Part shown: one piece after another, positions 44,100 to 49,826 of the stretch
Numbering within the stretch: the first letter of the stretch is position 1
How the letters are laid out: every line of letters starts with the position of its first letter
NCBI RefSeq assembly: GCF_001418565.1
Contig: NZ_LIQQ01000082.1
Location: 1 to 49,826 of the forward strand
Source of the DNA: Streptomyces graminilatus
GTDB lineage: Bacteria; Actinomycetota; Actinomycetes; Streptomycetales; Streptomycetaceae
Length of the DNA: 49,826 bases
Direction: 5' to 3'
The notes under the pieces: model-generated
What the model saw: the letters and a program-made list of their open reading frames with translations, nothing else
Told to the model about the DNA's origin: nothing
Database searches by the model: none
Translations under genes and position numbers: made by a program

Positions 44100-45359
44100 A
44101 TGTCCGAAGAATCCACCGGCAGCCGGGCGCTCCGATTGTCCGCCACCTATCGGGGGCTGGTGTCCGTGCCGGGGGGCGGGCGGCTGGCGGCCGCGAGCCT
44201 TCTGTCGAAACTGCCCATCAACATGTTCTCCGTCAGTACGGTGCTGCTGTTGTCCCCCCGCTACTCCTACTCGGCGGCGGGCCTGGCCGTCAGCGCGATG
44301 CTGGTGGCGAACGCGGTGAGCAGTCCGCTGCGCGGCAGATCAGCCGACCGGTACCCGGTGCGTACCGTGCTCGCGGTGTGCCTGGCCGGCTACCTCGCGG
44401 GCACCGCTGGACTGATGGCGGCTGTCGCGGGGCGGCTGCCGCTCGGGCTCGTGGTGGCTTCGGTGGCGATGATCGGTCTGTGCTTCCCACCCGTGAGCAT
44501 CCTGCTGCGTGGTTACTGGGTCGCGGTCGCCGGCGAGCGGATGCGCGTTCCGGCGAACTCACTGGAGTCCGCGCTCATGGACGTCACGCTCATCACGGGA
44601 CCTGTGTCCGCCACGTGGCTGAGCACCTCTGCCTCGCCCTTCGCGCCCTTCATGGTCACCAGCGTGTTGATGGCGCTCGCGGTGACAGTGTTGCCGTCGC
44701 CGCGCGGGACTTCGGGTGCCGCGCGCACGGACGCGGGCGACTGGCTGAGGCCGCTGCGGTCGAGGCCGCTGCTCTGCGTGCTGGCCGCGATGTTCCTGTT
44801 CTGCGCGGCACTTTCCACGATCGAGGTGGTCCTGCCCGTCTACGCTCAGCAGCACCACGTCGTCGGCTACAGCGGTTGGTTCCTCGGCGGGTTGTCGGTG
44901 GGCAGCATCGTAGGCGCCCTGGTGCTGGGCGCGGTGCCCTCACCGCCGCGGCTGATGCTGCCCGCGCTGCTGGGCGTATTCGTCGCGGGCGCGTGCCTGC
45001 TCGGGTTCGCGATGACCGTCGGGCCCGTCCTGGTGCTCGTCGTGTGTCCGCTGACCGGGCTGGCGATCGGGTCGTCGTTCGGCCACCTTTACACGGCGGT
45101 CGGGACAATGGGCCCGTCCGGCTGCGAGAACGAGACCCAGGGCTGGGCGACCAGCTGCTCGACGGCCGGCTTCGCGGCAGGTGCCGCTGCCGGTGCCGCG
45201 GTGGCAGACGTCGCGGGTGCACCGGCCTTCCTGTTGCTGACTCCAGCCACCGCGGTCGCCGCAGCCTTGTTCGTCCTCGGCGGCATCCGTGCCGGCACGG
45301 CTCCCACCGCTCCCGCGCTGCCTCAACCGAGTTCAGATGAAAGCGAGTTGAGGTCATGA
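44100..45359 (+). CDS. MFS transporter, probable product exporter
   Basis: A 419-residue membrane protein with about 12 hydrophobic helices, in two blocks of six separated by a loop near residue 200 (SPRGTSGAARTDAGDWLRPL). The loop after helix 2 reads LRGRSADRYPVRTVL, a version of the MFS motif (G-x-x-a-D-r). Its place among the biosynthetic genes points to export of, and resistance to, the product. Its stop overlaps a tiny ATG frame of nine codons. Substrate direct evidence is lacking. Confidence 0.82.
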   Translation: MSEESTGSRALRLSATYRGLVSVPGGGRLAAASLLSKLPINMFSVSTVLLLSPRYSYSAAGLAVSAMLVANAVSSPLRGRSADRYPVRTVLAVCLAGYLAGTAGLMAAVAGRLPLGLVVASVAMIGLCFPPVSILLRGYWVAVAGERMRVPANSLESALMDVTLITGPVSATWLSTSASPFAPFMVTSVLMALAVTVLPSPRGTSGAARTDAGDWLRPLRSRPLLCVLAAMFLFCAALSTIEVVLPVYAQQHHVVGYSGWFLGGLSVGSIVGALVLGAVPSPPRLMLPALLGVFVAGACLLGFAMTVGPVLVLVVCPLTGLAIGSSFGHLYTAVGTMGPSGCENETQGWATSCSTAGFAAGAAAGAAVADVAGAPAFLLLTPATAVAAALFVLGGIRAGTAPTAPALPQPSSDESELRS

Positions 45360-45394
45360 ACGCAATCGAGCCCAGGGTGGGCTGACGGGCCCGC

Positions 45395-45423
45395 CGAATG
45401 CCGCGAGTCGCACCTGGCATTCG
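45395..45423 (+). terminator. 8-bp inverted repeat between exporter and oxygenase genes
   Basis: CGAATGCC and GGCATTCG flank a 13-base loop, 62 bases before the next start. It may be a weak terminator or attenuator dividing the operon. Confidence 0.35.
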
Positions 45424-45484
45424 CCGGCGCCGCACATCTCCTTCCATTCCCGATCCCCGAACAATCCACTTCATGGAGCGAATC

Positions 45485-46480
45485 GTGTCCGATGTCATCC
45501 CCGTACTCGACATGGAAAAGGCGGACGGCGGTCCGCGGTCCCGTGCGGAATTCCTGGAGCAGCTGCGCGCTGCGGTGCATGATGTGGGTTTCTTCCAACT
45601 GGTCGGTCATAAAATAACCGACAGTGACCGTCTGCTCGAATTGTCCCGCGAGTTCTTCGCTCTCCCCGAGCGGCAACTCGAAGAGATCAGCATCCTCAAG
45701 TCTCCGCATTTCCGGGGCTACTCCGAGACGGGCCGCGAGCGCACCAAAGGCACGCCCGATCACCGCAGGCAGCTCGACATCGGGCCCGAGCTCGAGCCGT
45801 GTGTCCCCGGGCCGGGCGACCCCGACTACCTCTGGCTGGCCGGCCCGAACCAGTGGCCCGCGAGCATGCCCCACCTGCGGACGTTCCTCCTGGACTGGGC
45901 CAGGCAACTGACCGGTGTCTCGTACAGGCTGATCCGACTGATCCTTGCGGCGGTCGAGACCCCGGAGAACTTCCTCGATCCCGTCGTCACCCCGGATCCG
46001 CATGTGCACCTGAAACTGCTCCACTACCCCGGCAGTGACGACACGCCCGAAAACACCCAGGGCATAGGCGTGCACAAAGACCTCGGGCTGCTCACTCTCC
46101 TGCTCCAGGACGACCAGGGCGGCCTGCAGGTTGCCGTCGAGGAGGGCGAGTTCATCGATGTCCCCCACATCCCCGGAGCCTTCGTCGTCAATCTGGGGGA
46201 GCTGCTGGAGGTCGCCACTCGTGGCTATCTCCGAGCGACGACACATCGGGTCGTCAGGCCCGGCCCGGGAGTACAGCGCTATTCCTCTCCCTTCTTCTAC
46301 AACCCGTGTCTGCACTCCACCATGCAGGCTCTCCCGTCCCGTCTCGTGACGCAGGCCGCGGGCGTCGCCCACGACCCGGGCAATCCGCTGCTGGCCAGTT
46401 ACGGCGAAAACGTCATGAAGGGCATGCGCCGGGGGTTCCCGGAAGTGGTCGCACTGCACCGATCCGCATCCCGGGCTTGA
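45485..46480 (+). CDS. Fe(II)/2-oxoglutarate-type oxygenase, isopenicillin N synthase family
   Basis: A 331-residue enzyme. GTG 45485 is preferred because GGAG lies seven bases before it; an ATG at 45473 is possible. The N-terminal VIPVLDME and VHDVGFFQLVGHKI are typical. Iron ligands are His197 and Asp199 (GVHKDLG) and His254 (TTHRV). The 2-oxoglutarate-binding Arg265-x-Ser267 lies in RYSSPFFYNP. The family does hydroxylations, desaturations, ring closures and expansions. In this cluster it could act on the free or carrier-bound amino acid. It is preceded by a 125-base gap, so an internal promoter is possible. Confidence 0.85.
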   Translation: MSDVIPVLDMEKADGGPRSRAEFLEQLRAAVHDVGFFQLVGHKITDSDRLLELSREFFALPERQLEEISILKSPHFRGYSETGRERTKGTPDHRRQLDIGPELEPCVPGPGDPDYLWLAGPNQWPASMPHLRTFLLDWARQLTGVSYRLIRLILAAVETPENFLDPVVTPDPHVHLKLLHYPGSDDTPENTQGIGVHKDLGLLTLLLQDDQGGLQVAVEEGEFIDVPHIPGAFVVNLGELLEVATRGYLRATTHRVVRPGPGVQRYSSPFFYNPCLHSTMQALPSRLVTQAAGVAHDPGNPLLASYGENVMKGMRRGFPEVVALHRSASRA

Positions 46481-46535
46481 AGGTTGGGCGACCCGGCGCG
46501 GATCGAACCCCTTCCAGCGAAAGCGAGGAGAGAGC

Positions 46536-47327
<792 letters not shown>

Positions 47328-47352
47328 CACGGATCTTGGTCGTTCCGCGGTT

Positions 47353-47376
47353 CGTCCGGCCGGGGCCGCCCGGACG
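47353..47376 (+). terminator. Hairpin at the end of the cluster
   Basis: CGTCCGG and CCGGACG form a 7-bp stem over a 10-base loop, 25 bases past the last cluster stop. A 14-bp unit CGGGGCCGCCCGGA is also repeated in tandem at 47361-47388, offering alternative pairing. Confidence 0.55.
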
Positions 47377-47488
47377 GGGCCGCCCGGACGGTGAGCGGAT
47401 CTCCGTGGCGGTCCGACGGAGTCCCACCGTACTGTTGGGCCGCCCGCGCGGGTGCGCGGCCGGGGGTTTGGCCAAGGGGGCACCAGGG

Positions 47489-49084
47489 ATGCCAGAGGGG
47501 TTGGCCCAGTGGGGGCCAGAGCTTTTCATGGTGCGGGAACAGGAGCGGCGTCGCGGCCCGGCACCCGGGAACGACCCGGGAAGGGACATCCTGCGAGGGG
47601 GTTTCGAGCCCTGCCTGCTGGCCCTTCTGCGGCTGTCGGCGGGCCGGGACCCGGGCACCGATCTCACCAGCGGGTGGTTCCCGAGGGCGCTCGCCCGCAC
47701 CGGCCACCTCGTCCGCGCGGCCGAACTGGCTTACACGATCGGCGACGAGCTCAAGCAGGGTACGGAGCTGCTGGAGCTGGTGAAGGCCGCGGCGGGCGCG
47801 GGAGACCTGCGCGGCGCCCAGGCGCTGGCCGAGTCGATTCCCCTGCGGCAGCTACGGGACAAGGCACTGGTCGCCCTCGTGCCGGCGTGGGCCCGTGCCG
47901 GTGAGCGTGCCAGGGCTGTCGCTCTGGCGGAGAGTATCCGCTACCCGCACAACTGGGGGTGGGCCTGGGCCCTGCTGGCGAAGGCGGCGGCGGACAGCGG
48001 CGACATCGATGAGGCGCTCGGGTTCGCCGCTCGCGCCGACGACGAGGTGAGTTCCTGCGCCGTCGACGGGACGGAACAGGTGCTCGCCCTCCTCGTGGAG
48101 GTGGCCGTCGCCACCGGCGACCACGACCGGGCCGCCGCACTCGCCGACCGCGTGGAGGACATCACCCGGTCCCGCAACCCGACCGGGTGGTCCAAGCCGC
48201 GCTCCCTGGCGGTGGTGTTGGCCCGCGAGGCGCTGCAGGGAAACCTCGACCGGCTGGACGCTCTCCTGCGCCCCGTGCCCGGACCCGCCGTCGGGGCCGG
48301 GGACACCGTATGCGGGTGGGCACTCGATGAAGCCGGCGACCAGGACATGGTCCTGGAAGGACACCCGGAGGAATCCGCCGCCCGTCCGTTTCCCGCCGGA
48401 TCCCCGCTCGGCGCCCGGGACTTGGCCTGTGTGCTGGACGCGGTCGCCGAAACCGCCGACCAGGACGTGGCCCTGGCCCTGGCCGACCGGGCCGGGACAC
48501 TGCTCGACACCGGCGACGGCCGTGATCACGACATTCTGCTGAGGTCCTTGACGCTCCTGCTGGCCAGGCACGGGCAGGTCGAACGGGCCCTGGCCCTCGC
48601 CGACCGGCTCGACCTCGATCAGACCGGCGCGCGGCAGGCGGACATCGCCGGGGAACTGGCCCGCTCCGGCGACACGGGCGGGGCCGAGGCTCTCGCCCAC
48701 GCGATCACCGACCGCCGGGCGCGGGACAGGGCGCTGATCGAAGTGGTCCGGGAGCTGGCCCGGCGCGGCGACCAGGGCCGGGCCGAGGACCTGGCCCACT
48801 CGGTCAACGACCGCTGGGCACAGGGCGAGGCGCTGCTCGCGGTCGCCCGGGAGACGGCCCGGCACGGCGATCCGGGCCGGGCCGAGACTCTCGCCCGCTC
48901 GATCGCCCACCGAGGGACACGGGCCCGCGCACTGGCCGCACTCGTGGAACTGTCCGAGCCGTCCCACGCCCGCAGGCTCGCCGCACAGGTCGTGATTGCC
49001 GACGGCTGGGACCCCGTTCTGCCGGTCCTGGAGCGGATCGTGCCCCGTTCAGTGGCCGTGGTCGTCGATCGGATGACGAGCTGA
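47489..49084 (+). CDS. Repeat-rich helical (TPR/HEAT-like) protein
   Basis: A 531-residue protein if started at ATG 47489; other in-frame starts are 47324 and 47528, none with a strong ribosome site. It consists of about a dozen helical hairpin repeats with patterns such as ARAGERARAVALAESI, ARSGDTGGAEALAHAI, ARRGDQGRAEDLAHSV and ARHGDPGRAETLARSI, each about 30-35 residues. There is no catalytic motif, signal or membrane segment. Such proteins are scaffolds, but no partner can be named. The hairpin after the last oxygenase gene and the gap suggest that it is not part of the cluster operon. Confidence 0.65.
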   Translation: MPEGLAQWGPELFMVREQERRRGPAPGNDPGRDILRGGFEPCLLALLRLSAGRDPGTDLTSGWFPRALARTGHLVRAAELAYTIGDELKQGTELLELVKAAAGAGDLRGAQALAESIPLRQLRDKALVALVPAWARAGERARAVALAESIRYPHNWGWAWALLAKAAADSGDIDEALGFAARADDEVSSCAVDGTEQVLALLVEVAVATGDHDRAAALADRVEDITRSRNPTGWSKPRSLAVVLAREALQGNLDRLDALLRPVPGPAVGAGDTVCGWALDEAGDQDMVLEGHPEESAARPFPAGSPLGARDLACVLDAVAETADQDVALALADRAGTLLDTGDGRDHDILLRSLTLLLARHGQVERALALADRLDLDQTGARQADIAGELARSGDTGGAEALAHAITDRRARDRALIEVVRELARRGDQGRAEDLAHSVNDRWAQGEALLAVARETARHGDPGRAETLARSIAHRGTRARALAALVELSEPSHARRLAAQVVIADGWDPVLPVLERIVPRSVAVVVDRMTS

Positions 49085-49159
49085 GCTGAGCTGAGGTGAA
49101 CACAGCGCTGCCGGAGGCCAGGCCCCCTGATTGTCAGTGCTGTTTGCGAGACTTGTTCC

Positions 49160-49826
49160 ATGATTCCGAAGCTGCCCTTGCACAGCCCTCGTTGGCGTGA
49201 CCTCGACGGTGTGAAGGCCGAGGAGGTGACAGCGCTCCTGGAGCAGATGGCCGCCGCGGCCGACACCGAGGGCGGCGACGCCTGGAGGCAGACCTGGACC
49301 CACCTCACCGGTGGGCTGATGGACGACGGGGTCGTGTTCGACGGCGCCTATGCGGCCCTCCCGCATCTCGTCGAGGCGGCGGCGGCCCTTCCTCCGGGGC
49401 GGACCGTGGACTTCTGGGTGGACCTGGGATTCATGGTGACCGCCGATCACAGGCCCCCCGTCCCGGCCGATCTCGAGGCGGGGTTCCTCGCCGCACTGCG
49501 GCTGGCGGAGCGGGCGGCGACCCGGAGCCTCCTCGCCGCCGATACTCCCGCCCGGGTCTGCGCCCACCTCGCGCTCTCCTGCGTGGCCTTCGCCGGTCAC
49601 CACACGGGCGAAGCGATGAATCAGCTCCTCGATCTCCAGGAAACCGGCCTCCAGTTGGTGTGTCCCGGATGCGAGAGCGACACCGAGATCCCCGAGTTCT
49701 TCGCGGACCCGGCGGGTCCGCCTTCCGATGTGCCGGGGCTGCCTGATCCCGCCCGTGTCCGGGAGGGAGGGCATCCCTGGGGCGAGGTCGCCGCGGCGTT
49801 GCGGGACGGGGCGCTGGGGGACGGGC
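49160..49826 (+). CDS. Hypothetical helical protein, 3' end cut by window
   Basis: ATG 49160 opens a frame running to the end of the window (222 codons). It starts MIPKLPLHSPRWRDLDGVKA, then has helices with DGAYAALPHLVEAAAALPPG of the kind seen in HEAT-like actinobacterial hypothetical proteins. A later CPGCESDTEI segment may be part of a zinc ribbon. The frame has good codon bias and continues past the edge. No function is recognised. Confidence 0.6.
   Translation, partial: MIPKLPLHSPRWRDLDGVKAEEVTALLEQMAAAADTEGGDAWRQTWTHLTGGLMDDGVVFDGAYAALPHLVEAAAALPPGRTVDFWVDLGFMVTADHRPPVPADLEAGFLAALRLAERAATRSLLAADTPARVCAHLALSCVAFAGHHTGEAMNQLLDLQETGLQLVCPGCESDTEIPEFFADPAGPPSDVPGLPDPARVREGGHPWGEVAAALRDGALGDG

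Noticed and set aside
45356..45385. Nine-codon frame overlapping the exporter stop
   Set aside because: Too short to support as a gene; no ribosome site of its own beyond the overlap.

Overview
The window looks like Streptomyces or a close relative. Base composition is very GC-rich, codons end in G or C, GTG and TTG starts are common, genes in operons overlap by ATGA/GTGA, and there are three giant LuxR-type (LAL) regulators, two of which carry the rare Leu codon TTA. No tRNA, rRNA or CRISPR array was recognised.

Layout. (1) 1-2.1 kb: the end of a TPR protein, a secreted Excalibur-domain protein and a PD-(D/E)XK-type protein. (2) 2.67-9.37 kb: a complete four-gene Wadjet type I anti-plasmid operon, jetABCD. 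(3) 9.4-17 kb: an accessory region with a decayed IS5-family transposase, two small hypothetical genes, a GntR-type winged-helix gene, a 1.8 kb gene-poor stretch with strong palindromes and an NB-ARC relic, a small membrane protein, an intact insertion sequence of 1,710 bp (14631-16340, inverted ends, 5-bp target duplication, passenger gene), and a truncated CoiA-like gene. (4) 17.3-31 kb: a secreted I36-type peptidase inhibitor, an IclR regulator and three LAL regulators. Between the first and second LAL lies a 3 kb patch of decayed mobile-element pieces (regulator relic, small plasmid/ICE-type genes, transposase relic, probable integrase tail). Two LALs are divergent and both contain TTA codons, which suggests bldA control.

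(5) 31.4-47.3 kb: the most interesting part, a run of sixteen same-strand genes that looks like one biosynthetic cluster. It starts with 7-deazaguanine genes (queC, queD, queE, GTP cyclohydrolase I). A lysine/diaminopimelate-like branch follows: SAM methyltransferase, LysA-like PLP decarboxylase, aminotransferase, DapD-like acyltransferase. Then come an ATP-grasp ligase, a very unusual acyl-CoA-dehydrogenase x2 / adenylation / carrier-protein fusion, a type II thioesterase, an MbtH protein, an MFS exporter and two Fe(II)/2-oxoglutarate oxygenases. The DapD + LysA + ATP-grasp set resembles the logic of tabtoxin biosynthesis. The second oxygenase resembles the BesD family of free-amino-acid halogenases/hydroxylases but has a hydroxylase-type HxD motif. 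I infer a peptide-like product joining a 7-deazaguanine unit to a modified lysine-like amino acid. I know of no described cluster with this combination.

(6) 47.4 kb to the end: a repeat-rich helical protein and a partial gene of unknown function, outside the cluster.
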